This document shows, piece after piece, positions 1 to 6,936 of a stretch of DNA of 17,601 nt. A program made the translations under genes and the position numbers. The notes below the pieces were generated by a model. That model worked only from the letters and a program-made list of their open reading frames with translations. It was not told where the DNA came from and made no database searches. This DNA is from a bacterium. Its GTDB lineage: Bacteria > DYJV01 > JALVYZ01. The DNA lies in NCBI GenBank assembly GCA_027037705.1, contig JALVYZ010000476.1, positions 1-17,601 on the forward strand, in the 5' to 3' direction. How positions within the stretch are numbered: position 1 is the first letter of the stretch; every line of letters begins with the position of its first letter.

Positions 1-197
1 ATGTGAATAAAATTGCTTTGAAATATAAACTTGGTACTCCGATAATGCCTATTATAAATGCTCCTATTTTAGGAGTATTTGCAAAAATTTCAAAAACTTT
101 AACCCTTGACTCATTAAAACAAGCAATCCCCAAATATGTTCCTGTAAAAATAGAAGAAAATTTAAACGCATTAGAAGAAGCTTATGACTTAGCATAA
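1..197 (+). CDS. porG: 2-oxoacid:ferredoxin oxidoreductase gamma subunit, C-terminal fragment
   Basis: The frame is open from the left edge of the window, so only the last 65 or so residues of the gene are present; the true start lies upstream. The visible part contains an NAPILGVFAK stretch followed by a short helix-rich tail ending in EAYDLA. This resembles the end of the gamma subunit of pyruvate/2-oxoacid:ferredoxin oxidoreductases, where an N-x-x-x-LG-x-F/Y motif precedes a tail with a run like 'sLe.AI...f'. The identification rests mainly on context: the next three genes encode the delta-like, alpha and beta subunits in tight succession. The stop codon is 10 bases before the next start, and the gap carries an AGGAG ribosome binding site. 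The complex oxidatively decarboxylates pyruvate (or a related 2-oxoacid) with CoA and reduces ferredoxin in the cytoplasm. Confidence 0.8.
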   Translation, partial: VNKIALKYKLGTPIMPIINAPILGVFAKISKTLTLDSLKQAIPKYVPVKIEENLNALEEAYDLA

Positions 198-207
198 AGG
201 AGTTAAA

Positions 208-1833
208 ATGGAAACTATAGAATATCAAGATGTTGTATCAACTTATGATATAGAAAAACTCCCTATCTCTATAACTACAACTGAGGTAAATTTAACAGGC
301 TCATGGAAATTTTTTAAACCTGAATTTAAAGAAAAAATTTCACCTTGTAGTGCTGCTTGTCCAAGCAACATTAATATTCCAAAATATATTTTTTATCTCT
401 TAAAAAATGATATTGAAAAAGCTGTTGAGATCTTAAGAAGTGAAAATCCTTTTCCAGCAACTTGCGGAAGGGTCTGTCCTCATTTCTGTCAATATAGTTG
501 CAATCGTGGAGAATATGATGGAGAAATCCAAATTAGGGAGATTGAAAAATTTTTGGGAGATTTTGCATTAAATTTCCCCTATAAAAAACCTGAAATAAAA
601 TTGAATAAAAAAGTTGCAATAATTGGAGGTGGTCCTGCTGGATTAAGCTGTGCTTATTTTTTAGCTAAAAATGGAGTAAATGTAACTATATTTGAAAAAG
701 AAAACTTTTTAGGTGGTCTACTAATTTATGGAATACCTTCATATAGATTGCCTAAAAATATTGTAACTAAAGAAATCCAAAATATCTTAGATATTGGTAA
801 TATTGAAGTTAAATTAAATTCAAAAATTGATAGAGAAAATTTAAAAGAAATTTGCAATAATTTTGATTCAGTTTTTGTATCAGTTGGCCTTGGCAAAACA
901 ATTATTCCTGAAAATCTAAAAATTGATAAGAAATTCATTCTTTCAGGATATGAACTTTTGAAAGAAATAAATTTAAAAGATATTGAAATTAAAGGAAATG
1001 TTGCAATAATAGGTGGAGGTAATGTTGCAATAGATGTTGCAAGGTCTGTTTTAAGAAAAGGAGCTACACCAACGATAATTTATAGAAGAACGATAAATGA
1101 AATGCCAGCATTTCCTGATGAAGTAGAAGAGGCGATTGAAGAAAAAATTAAAATTATAGAAAAAAGAATCATTATTTCAAAAAAAATTGAAAATGATGAA
1201 GTTATTGTAAGATTGGGAGAAGTTAAAAATATAAAAAATGGAATAGTTGAGTATGAAAAAACAGATGAAATTTTAAAATTTAATAAAATAATAGTTGCAA
1301 CAGGTCAAGACAAGGAATTTGAAATTGAAAATAGTGAAAAAATCTTTTCTGGTGGAGACTTTGAATATGGAGCCCGCACTGTAACAGATGCAATAGCATC
1401 AGGGAAGTTAAATGCATTTAAAATTATGGAAAAACTTGGATTAGAATCTAATCATTATTATAATAAAGATGAAAATTTTGTAAGAAGTAGAAAAGATTTT
1501 GATAAATTTGAAATTATACCATTTGAAAAAATTAATTTATTTTATTTTCCAAAATCAGAATCTTTAAAAATTGAAAAACTATCAATTGAAGAAAGAATAA
1601 ATAATTTTAAAGAAATAAATAAAAAACCCTCGTTAGACTCAATTTTAAAAGAAGCGAAAAGATGTTTTAGTTGTGGGGTTTGCAATCTATGCAAAACTTG
1701 CTGGTTTAACTGTCCTGATATATGTGTAAGTGTCACAGATTCTGTTGACTTTGATTATGACCATTGCAAAGGATGTGGAGTATGTTCAGCTGAATGTCCA
1801 AGGGGGTTAATTGAAATGGTGGAGGATAAATAA
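208..1833 (+). CDS. GltD-like FAD/NAD(P)H oxidoreductase fused to a PorD-like 2x[4Fe-4S] ferredoxin
   Basis: Three modules are visible in 541 residues. Residues about 40-120 carry a glutamate-synthase-small-chain type Fe-S domain with cysteines 47, 51, 86, 90, 94 and 98 and the ATCGRVCP motif. Residues about 133-410 form the two-dinucleotide fold, with the FAD loop IIGGGPAGL (138-146) and the NAD(P) loop IIGGGNVAID (267-276), followed by YRR (292-294), which favours NADPH. Residues 486-541 hold a ferredoxin with C492/C495/C498/C502 and C520/C523/C526/C530 as two [4Fe-4S] sets, plus extra C486, C489 and C506. In the usual four-subunit enzyme the delta subunit is a ferredoxin of about 100 residues; here that role appears to be carried by the tail of a flavoprotein. 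The likely job is to pass electrons between the pyruvate oxidoreductase and NAD(P)H; this is inference. The start is supported by AGGAG 5 bases upstream. It overlaps the alpha gene by one base (TAATG). Confidence 0.85.
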   Translation: METIEYQDVVSTYDIEKLPISITTTEVNLTGSWKFFKPEFKEKISPCSAACPSNINIPKYIFYLLKNDIEKAVEILRSENPFPATCGRVCPHFCQYSCNRGEYDGEIQIREIEKFLGDFALNFPYKKPEIKLNKKVAIIGGGPAGLSCAYFLAKNGVNVTIFEKENFLGGLLIYGIPSYRLPKNIVTKEIQNILDIGNIEVKLNSKIDRENLKEICNNFDSVFVSVGLGKTIIPENLKIDKKFILSGYELLKEINLKDIEIKGNVAIIGGGNVAIDVARSVLRKGATPTIIYRRTINEMPAFPDEVEEAIEEKIKIIEKRIIISKKIENDEVIVRLGEVKNIKNGIVEYEKTDEILKFNKIIVATGQDKEFEIENSEKIFSGGDFEYGARTVTDAIASGKLNAFKIMEKLGLESNHYYNKDENFVRSRKDFDKFEIIPFEKINLFYFPKSESLKIEKLSIEERINNFKEINKKPSLDSILKEAKRCFSCGVCNLCKTCWFNCPDICVSVTDSVDFDYDHCKGCGVCSAECPRGLIEMVEDK

Positions 1834-2972
1834 TGAAAAAAGAAATGCTTCTTGGAAGTGAAGCAATAGCCGAAGCTGTTAAAATGGCTAAACCTAAAGT
1901 AATACCTGCATATCCTATAACTCCACAAACTCATATAATTGAAGTTTTGTCTGAAATGGTAGACAAAGGTGAATTAAAAGCAAAATTTATTAGGGTAGAA
2001 TCAGAATTATCAGCAGCAGCTGCTGCTCTTGGGGCTTCATCTGCGGGGGTTAGAACATTTACAGCAACAGCTTCACATGGATTAGCTTTAATGCACGAAA
2101 TATTACATTGGATAGTTGGAGCAAGACTCCCAATTGTCTTATTGAATGGTAATAGAGCAATTGGATCTCCATGGAATATATGGACTGACCAAACAGACAG
2201 TATGACGCAACGAGATTTAGGATGGCTCCAATTGTATTGTGAAACTGCTCAGGAAGCTTTTGATTCAATTTTACAGGCTTTTTATGTTGCAGAAAAATTA
2301 TTACTTCCTTTTATGGTAATGATAGATGGATTTATTCTTTCTCATACACTTGAACAGGTTGTATTACCTTCACAAGAAGATGTTGATACTTTTTTACCAG
2401 AATATAAACCTGAATATTTCCTAAATGTTGACAACCCAATGACATTTGGAGCTGCAGCTAAAGGTGATTTATTCTACTCATTAAGAAAAGATATACAAAA
2501 ATCATTTGAAAGGTCATTTGATGTAATTGAAGAATGCCACAGAAAATTTAATTTAATTTTTAAAAGAAATTATAATTTAATAGAAAATATTTTAACAGAA
2601 GATGCAGAGATTGTTTTTGTTGTTGCTGGAGCGTTAACTGGAACAGTAAGGGTAGCTGTAGAACAATTAAGAGAAAAAGGGATAAAAGCAGGAATATTAA
2701 AAATAAGATATTTTAGACCATTTCCAAAAAAAGAAATTGTTGAAAGTTTAAAAAATGCAAATAAAATTATTGTCTTAAATAAATCTTTAAGTTTTGGAAC
2801 ATCTGGAACTATTACTCAAGAATTAAAAGATTCATTCTACTATTCAGAAAAAAAACCAGATATTTATGATTATATAATTTCTCTTGGTGGAAAAGATGTG
2901 TTTGTAGAAGATATAATTAATTTAGCAGAAAATATTGATAATTTAGATAAATATAAAATTTTATGGAGATAA
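1833..2972 (+). CDS. porA: 2-oxoacid (probably pyruvate):ferredoxin oxidoreductase alpha subunit
   Basis: The 379-residue product has the full length of the separate PorA subunit. Recognisable family motifs are AYPITPQTHIIE near residues 26-37, the ESELSAA segment at 56-62, TASHGLALMHE near 79-89, and GNRAIGSPWNIW at 106-117 followed by TDQTDSMTQRD. A C-terminal domain II begins near residue 260 and contains the RYFRPFP motif. These features match pyruvate-type enzymes well; 2-ketoisovalerate or 2-oxoglutarate cannot be excluded by reading alone. The alpha subunit binds substrate and packs against the TPP-binding beta subunit. The start codon overlaps the preceding stop by one base and has a GGAGG site inside the upstream gene, so translation is probably coupled. 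The end of this gene carries the ribosome binding site for the beta gene. Confidence 0.93.
   Translation: MKKEMLLGSEAIAEAVKMAKPKVIPAYPITPQTHIIEVLSEMVDKGELKAKFIRVESELSAAAAALGASSAGVRTFTATASHGLALMHEILHWIVGARLPIVLLNGNRAIGSPWNIWTDQTDSMTQRDLGWLQLYCETAQEAFDSILQAFYVAEKLLLPFMVMIDGFILSHTLEQVVLPSQEDVDTFLPEYKPEYFLNVDNPMTFGAAAKGDLFYSLRKDIQKSFERSFDVIEECHRKFNLIFKRNYNLIENILTEDAEIVFVVAGALTGTVRVAVEQLREKGIKAGILKIRYFRPFPKKEIVESLKNANKIIVLNKSLSFGTSGTITQELKDSFYYSEKKPDIYDYIISLGGKDVFVEDIINLAENIDNLDKYKILWR
2965..2968 (+). promoter_or_regulatory. Ribosome binding site deciding the porB start
   Basis: GGAG lies 6 bases before the ATG at 2975, inside the last codons of the alpha gene. It overlaps the alternative ATG at 2963, which therefore cannot use it. 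This supports the shorter beta subunit. Confidence 0.7.
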
Positions 2973-2974
2973 AT

Positions 2975-3841
2975 ATGGATTTTAGAGAAGTTACTAAAGT
3001 AGAATATTTAAACCAAGGTGACTTTGCATGTCCAGGTTGTGGAGCAGGATTATCTATGAGACATGCTTTAAAAATTTTAGGAGAGAAAACAGTTATTGTA
3101 ATGCCAGCTTGTTGTTGGTCAATAATTGCAGGTGGTCTTCCAACAACTGCATTACAGGTTCCTTTAATTCATGTACCATTTGCTGTTTCAGCTGCTGTTG
3201 CTTCAGGGATAAAAAATGCATATTTAGCTGAAGGAAAAGATGATATTAATGTTGTTGTATGGGCAGGAGATGGAGGTACATTTGATATTGGTTTACAAGC
3301 TTTAAGTGGTGCAGCAGAAAGAAGAGAGGATATTTTATATGTATGTTATGATAATGAAGCATACATGAATACTGGGATTCAAAAAAGCTCTGCAACACCT
3401 CCTGGTGCATGGACAACAACTACACCATTAGGCAACCCATTAGAATATGAAAAAAAGGATATTTTTAATATAGTTGTATCTCATAATCCCGCTTATGTAG
3501 CAACAGCCTGTATCGCTTATCCTGATGATTTTTATAAAAAATTTGAAAAAGCTAAAAATATTAAAGGATTCAAATTTATTCATCTTTTAAGTTCATGCCC
3601 TCCTGGATGGAAAGTTGATTCTCAAGATTCTTTAAAAGTAATGAGACTTGCTGTTGAAAGTGGAGTCTTTCTTCTAATGGAAAAAGAAGGAGAACTAGAA
3701 ACAAAATTAACATACATTCCTGATAAATTCATTCCTGTAAAAGAATATTTTAAAATACAAGGGAGATACAGACATTTAGATGATGAATTTATAAAAAAAA
3801 TTCAAGAAAGAATAGATAAGAGATTAAAGAAGTATTTATAA
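2975..3841 (+). CDS. porB: 2-oxoacid (probably pyruvate):ferredoxin oxidoreductase beta subunit, TPP-binding
   Basis: The product is 288 residues from the chosen start. It shows the CPGCGAG motif (cysteines 19 and 22) and further cysteines near 46-47 and at 208 (SSCPPGW), candidate ligands of the [4Fe-4S] cluster near the cofactor. The thiamine diphosphate signature begins at GDGG (98-101), and DNEAYMNTG (126-134) carries the metal-binding asparagine. The run from AGDGG to SSATP is close to what pyruvate:ferredoxin oxidoreductases show. An in-frame ATG at 2963 would add four residues, but it lacks a ribosome binding site and overlaps the alpha gene. The ATG at 2975 has GGAG at 2965-2968 and starts 2 bases after the alpha stop, so I prefer it. 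This is the last gene of the operon; no clear terminator hairpin follows. Confidence 0.93.
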   Translation: MDFREVTKVEYLNQGDFACPGCGAGLSMRHALKILGEKTVIVMPACCWSIIAGGLPTTALQVPLIHVPFAVSAAVASGIKNAYLAEGKDDINVVVWAGDGGTFDIGLQALSGAAERREDILYVCYDNEAYMNTGIQKSSATPPGAWTTTTPLGNPLEYEKKDIFNIVVSHNPAYVATACIAYPDDFYKKFEKAKNIKGFKFIHLLSSCPPGWKVDSQDSLKVMRLAVESGVFLLMEKEGELETKLTYIPDKFIPVKEYFKIQGRYRHLDDEFIKKIQERIDKRLKKYL

Positions 3842-3859
3842 AAATAAATAAAAAATCAT

Positions 3860-3889
3860 TAAAGTTTCTTTTTTTCCTTCCGATATAAT
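3860..3889 (+). promoter_or_regulatory. Sigma-28 (FliA)-type flagellar promoter
   Basis: TAAAGTTT at 3860-3867 matches the enterobacterial sigma-28 -35 consensus perfectly. After exactly 11 bases comes TCCGATAT at 3879-3886, against the consensus GCCGATAA. A vegetative-like TATAAT overlaps the downstream part (3884-3889), but there is no good TTGACA at the right distance for sigma-70. Transcription would begin about 3891-3897, that is 0 to 6 bases before the ATG at 3897. The gene behind it lies beside flagellar genes on the opposite strand, which fits a late flagellar promoter. Confidence 0.75.
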
Positions 3890-3896
3890 AAACAAG

Positions 3897-4346
3897 ATGA
3901 AACAACTAATGCTTGGTTTAATAATTAAATTAGTCTTTGCTTCAAATACATATGCGAAAACAGCTTATTATTCATATTCAGCATACTATAATGTAAACAA
4001 ACTTTTAAAAACTAATTTTGAAAAACCTGTTGATGGGTATATTTTTAAAAAGAAATATTTTAAAGGAGTATTTATAAGACCTAAATATACTTCAAAATAT
4101 GTAAAAGCTTCAAATTATGGTATTGTGATTTTCTCTGGTTTTTTAAAATATTATGGAAATGTTGTTATAATTAAACATAAAAATGATTATAAGACAATAT
4201 ATGCAAAATTAAAGAAAATATATGTAAAAAAAGGACAAAGAGTTAAAAAGAAACAAATAATTGGGCAAACCTACATTAATAAACCAATATATTTTGAAGT
4301 TAGAAAAGATATAAAACCAGTAAATGCTTATGCATTTCTCAAATAA
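3897..4346 (+). CDS. Small secreted M23/LytM-like protein with all catalytic residues lost
   Basis: The 149-residue, very Lys/Tyr-rich product begins with a signal-peptide-like segment (MKQLMLGLIIKLVFASNTYA, probable cut after residue 20). From about residue 42 it follows the M23 fold in order: PVDGYIF, FKGVFI, GFLKYYGNVVIIKH, YAKL, VKKGQRVKKKQIIG, YFEV. The intact M23 protein encoded at 9524-10222 shows the same blocks. At the zinc and catalytic positions, however, H is F55, D is F59, H after YA is K104, and the HLH pair is P130/Y132. It is therefore unlikely to cut peptidoglycan. It may bind glycan or activate another hydrolase, as the degenerate LytM proteins EnvC and NlpD do; that role is inference. 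There is no Shine-Dalgarno, and a sigma-28-type promoter sits just upstream. Its 3' end overlaps ispG tail to tail by 19 bases. Confidence 0.75.
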   Translation: MKQLMLGLIIKLVFASNTYAKTAYYSYSAYYNVNKLLKTNFEKPVDGYIFKKKYFKGVFIRPKYTSKYVKASNYGIVIFSGFLKYYGNVVIIKHKNDYKTIYAKLKKIYVKKGQRVKKKQIIGQTYINKPIYFEVRKDIKPVNAYAFLK

Positions 4347-5401
4347 TCATCCAAAAAGATAAAAAATTCTTTTTCAATATTATCAACTGGTACTTTTTTT
4401 AAAATTTTTCCTTTTTTAAAAATAACTCCTATTTCCTTACTACCAGCAATACCTAAATCAGCTTCTTTTGCCTCTCCAGGTCCATTTACGACACAACCCA
4501 TAACTGCTATTTTTACAGGTTTTTCTAAATATTTGTACTTCTTTTCAATTTTATTAGCTAACTTAACAACATCAATTTCAGTTCTTGCACATGTTGGACA
4601 AGAGATAATCTCTATTCCCCTTTTTCTGAGACCCAAAGAATACAATATTTTATAAGCCGTAAAAACTTCTTCCACAGGATCACCAGACAAAGAAACTCTA
4701 ATAGTATCTCCAATCCCTAAATATAATAAGATCCCAAGCCCGACAGATGATTTAATTGTACCTGTTTTAATAGTCCCTGCTTCTGTTATTCCAATATGCA
4801 AGGGATATTCAAAAATTTTTGAAATTTTTTTGTATGCTTCAACAGTAGTGAGCACATCTGAGGATTTTAAAGAAATTTTGATTTTATAAAAGTTAAAATT
4901 CTCTAAAATTTTCACATTCTCAACGCAACTCTCCACTAATGCGTCAATACATGGCTCGCCATATTTTTCTAATATACTTTTTTTTATAGAACCTGAGTTA
5001 ACTCCAACTCTTATTGGAATGTTATGTAATTTTGCACAATCAACAATTTTTTTTATTCTATTTTTATCTCCTATATTTCCTGGATTTATTCTAATTCCAT
5101 TAGCACCATTTTCAATAGCCATAATAGCCAGTCTATAATTAAAATGAATATCAGCTATAATAGGAATTTTAACTCTTTCTTTAATGGACTTTATAGCCAT
5201 AGAACTTTTTTTATCTGGAACAGACACTCTTACTATTTCACATCCACATTTTTCGAGTTTTCTAATTTGTCTTACTGTTTTTTCAATATCATATGTTGGA
5301 GTGTTTGTCATAGATTGTACAATAATAGGATTATTTCCCCCAATTTTTACATTTCCAACTTTAACTACTTTTGTTTTTTTTCTGATTATATTTGCATTCA
5401 T
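4328..5401 (-). CDS. ispG: 4-hydroxy-3-methylbut-2-en-1-yl diphosphate synthase (MEP pathway)
   Basis: This is GcpE/IspG, which reductively converts methylerythritol 2,4-cyclodiphosphate to HMBPP in isoprenoid synthesis. The 357-residue length is normal for the bacterial two-domain enzyme. An N-terminal TIM barrel contains IIVQSMTNTPT (26-36), IADIHFNY (82-89) and GIRINPGNIG (102-111). The C-terminal domain has the [4Fe-4S] cysteines C268 and C271 (SCPTCART) and C303 (GCVVNGPGEA), with the conserved E310. All catalytic features appear intact. It is the last gene of the flagellar cluster, 16 bases after motB, and has only a weak ribosome binding site (AGAAG close to the ATG). It probably depends on readthrough from upstream. 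Its tail overlaps the convergent M23-like gene. Confidence 0.95.
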   Translation of the reverse strand: MNANIIRKKTKVVKVGNVKIGGNNPIIVQSMTNTPTYDIEKTVRQIRKLEKCGCEIVRVSVPDKKSSMAIKSIKERVKIPIIADIHFNYRLAIMAIENGANGIRINPGNIGDKNRIKKIVDCAKLHNIPIRVGVNSGSIKKSILEKYGEPCIDALVESCVENVKILENFNFYKIKISLKSSDVLTTVEAYKKISKIFEYPLHIGITEAGTIKTGTIKSSVGLGILLYLGIGDTIRVSLSGDPVEEVFTAYKILYSLGLRKRGIEIISCPTCARTEIDVVKLANKIEKKYKYLEKPVKIAVMGCVVNGPGEAKEADLGIAGSKEIGVIFKKGKILKKVPVDNIEKEFFIFLDDYLRNA

Positions 5402-5417
5402 CTTCTAAGTAGATTTA

Positions 5418-6161
5418 TTAAGATTTGTAAAATAAAAACTCAACTCTTCTATTTTTAGCACGATTTTCAGGAGTTGTATTTGGAACCAAAGGACGAGTAT
5501 CTGCATAACCTACAGCTTCCAACCTTTTAGGATTAATTTTATATTTTTCTATTAAATATTTAATTACCTGAACCGCCCTTGCTGCAGATAACTCCCAATT
5601 AGAGTCATATTTTGGTGATTTTATTGGAATGTTATCTGTATGTCCCATAACTTTTAATTTATAATCTGGATGTTCTTTTAAAATCTCTGCAATTTTATCA
5701 AGCAATGGTTTAACTTTTTTACTTATTACTGCTTTTCCAGGAGGAAATGAAATATCCCCTTTTAATCTCATTAAAACTCCATTTTTATTTATTTCAATCT
5801 CTATATATTTATCTAAACCTTTTTCTTTTGCACTTTCTTTAATTTTATCTCCTATTTCCATGTAATCTAACATTTTATTTTCCTGTTCTGAAAGTTGTAC
5901 AGTAACAGGAGTTGTGGCTTTTGCTTCAAATTGACCAGTAGTCTGAGTTTGATACCCAAAAGCTTTCTCCATAGACCCCATCATTTGTTTAAATTTTATT
6001 ATATCCATTGTTGAAAAAGATAATAATAAAACAAAAAATGTTAATAAAAGTGTACATAAATCAGAAAAAGTTGCAAACCAGCCTGGTAATCCTTCTTCAC
6101 ATGGAGGACATTCTTCTTCTGGACAAGAAATTTCTTTAGGAATATTTTCTTCTTCAGCCAT
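5418..6161 (-). CDS. motB: Flagellar stator protein MotB/PomB, OmpA-like
   Basis: The 247-residue protein has a short acidic N-terminus with three cysteines (13, 18, 21). A GLPGW motif leads into one membrane helix (about 29-50) with the ion-binding aspartate D34 in FATFSDLCTLLLTFFV. A plug/linker follows, then an OmpA-type peptidoglycan-binding domain (about 125-244) with GHTDN at 173-177, the NWELSAARA segment and the NRR motif at 237-239. It anchors the stator to the cell wall while ions pass between it and MotA. The Cys-rich start ahead of G-L-P-x-W resembles sodium-type PomB proteins, so sodium coupling is possible but unproven. The start has GAGGAG about 8 bases upstream, inside the end of motA, and the gap to motA is 6 bases. 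Confidence 0.95.
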   Translation of the reverse strand: MAEEENIPKEISCPEEECPPCEEGLPGWFATFSDLCTLLLTFFVLLLSFSTMDIIKFKQMMGSMEKAFGYQTQTTGQFEAKATTPVTVQLSEQENKMLDYMEIGDKIKESAKEKGLDKYIEIEINKNGVLMRLKGDISFPPGKAVISKKVKPLLDKIAEILKEHPDYKLKVMGHTDNIPIKSPKYDSNWELSAARAVQVIKYLIEKYKINPKRLEAVGYADTRPLVPNTTPENRAKNRRVEFLFYKS

Positions 6162-6167
6162 CTATTT

Positions 6168-6926
6168 TTACTCCTCTGCTGGTTTTCTCATAGTTGGAGC
6201 TAAAAAAGCCTCTAATTTATTTCTTACTATCATTGGATTGTCGCCTTCCATTATTGAAATAACACCTTGCTTTATAATTTCCATTATAATTGCTTCTTCT
6301 TGAGATTTTTGTTCTAATTTTGTTTTAACTGGCACACCAAATACATTCGCAATTAATGCTCCATAAAAAGTTGTTAATAATGCTACAGCCATTGAAGGGC
6401 CAATGGCAGATGGATCACTTAAATTCTGTAACATTTGTACAAGCCCTATTAATGTTCCAATCATTCCAAAAGCAGGAGCCATTGCAGCTACAGTCCCAAA
6501 GATAGTCTGACCAGCTTGATGTCTTTGTTTCATAAATTTAATTTCTGTATCTAATATATCCTTTACTAAATTTGGTGCAGTACCATCAACAACCAACCTT
6601 ATCCCCTTAGCTAAAAACTGATTTTCAATCTGAACATTTTCTAAAGCCAATATACTTTCTTTTCTTGCTTTTACAGCAAGTTCTACTATTTGCTCAATTA
6701 ATTCTTGCGGTTTAGGTGGTGCTCCAAAAATAGATTTTAAGAATACTTTAATAGCCCCTATTACAGTTGGTAAAGGAAATGCAATTAACAATGAAGCAAT
6801 TGTTCCACCAATTACAATGATTATAGAAGGGATATCAATAAATGCACCAAGTCCTGTCCCCATAATGATGGAAGTTAAAATTAAACCAAATGCCATTACA
6901 ATACCAATTACCGTTGCAATATCCAT
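6168..6926 (-). CDS. motA: Flagellar stator protein MotA/PomA
   Basis: The 252-residue length is close to Vibrio PomA rather than the longer E. coli MotA. Four membrane segments are visible at about 1-25, 31-52, 143-168 and 177-200, with a cytoplasmic loop between helices 2 and 3. The loop carries R88, K89 and E96, the charged positions known to face FliG. T158 (GMIGTLIG) and T186 (ALLTTFYGA) fall at the numbers reported as important for sodium use in PomA. Together with MotB it forms the torque-generating ion channel in the inner membrane. The start is supported by GGGAG a few bases upstream; the gap to the DUF342 gene is 10 bases. Sodium versus proton coupling is inference from residues only. 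Confidence 0.95.
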   Translation of the reverse strand: MDIATVIGIVMAFGLILTSIIMGTGLGAFIDIPSIIIVIGGTIASLLIAFPLPTVIGAIKVFLKSIFGAPPKPQELIEQIVELAVKARKESILALENVQIENQFLAKGIRLVVDGTAPNLVKDILDTEIKFMKQRHQAGQTIFGTVAAMAPAFGMIGTLIGLVQMLQNLSDPSAIGPSMAVALLTTFYGALIANVFGVPVKTKLEQKSQEEAIIMEIIKQGVISIMEGDNPMIVRNKLEAFLAPTMRKPAEE

Positions 6927-6936
6927 ATCTACTCCC

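Noticed and set aside
726-938. Minus-strand open frame inside the flavoprotein-ferredoxin gene.
   Set aside because: The opposite strand encodes a continuous, well-recognised FAD/NAD(P) domain; the minus frame has no start signal or motif.
4353-4374. Inverted repeat AAAAAGA / TCTTTTT with an 8-base loop at the convergent gene ends, a possible terminator.
   Set aside because: The stem is 7 pairs with a single G-C pair, lies in the ispG coding sequence, and no run of T follows on the plus strand; such repeats are expected in AT-rich DNA.
5144-5458. Overlapping plus-strand open frames with Tyr/Phe-rich products.
   Set aside because: They are antisense shadows of ispG, whose motifs are intact across the region.
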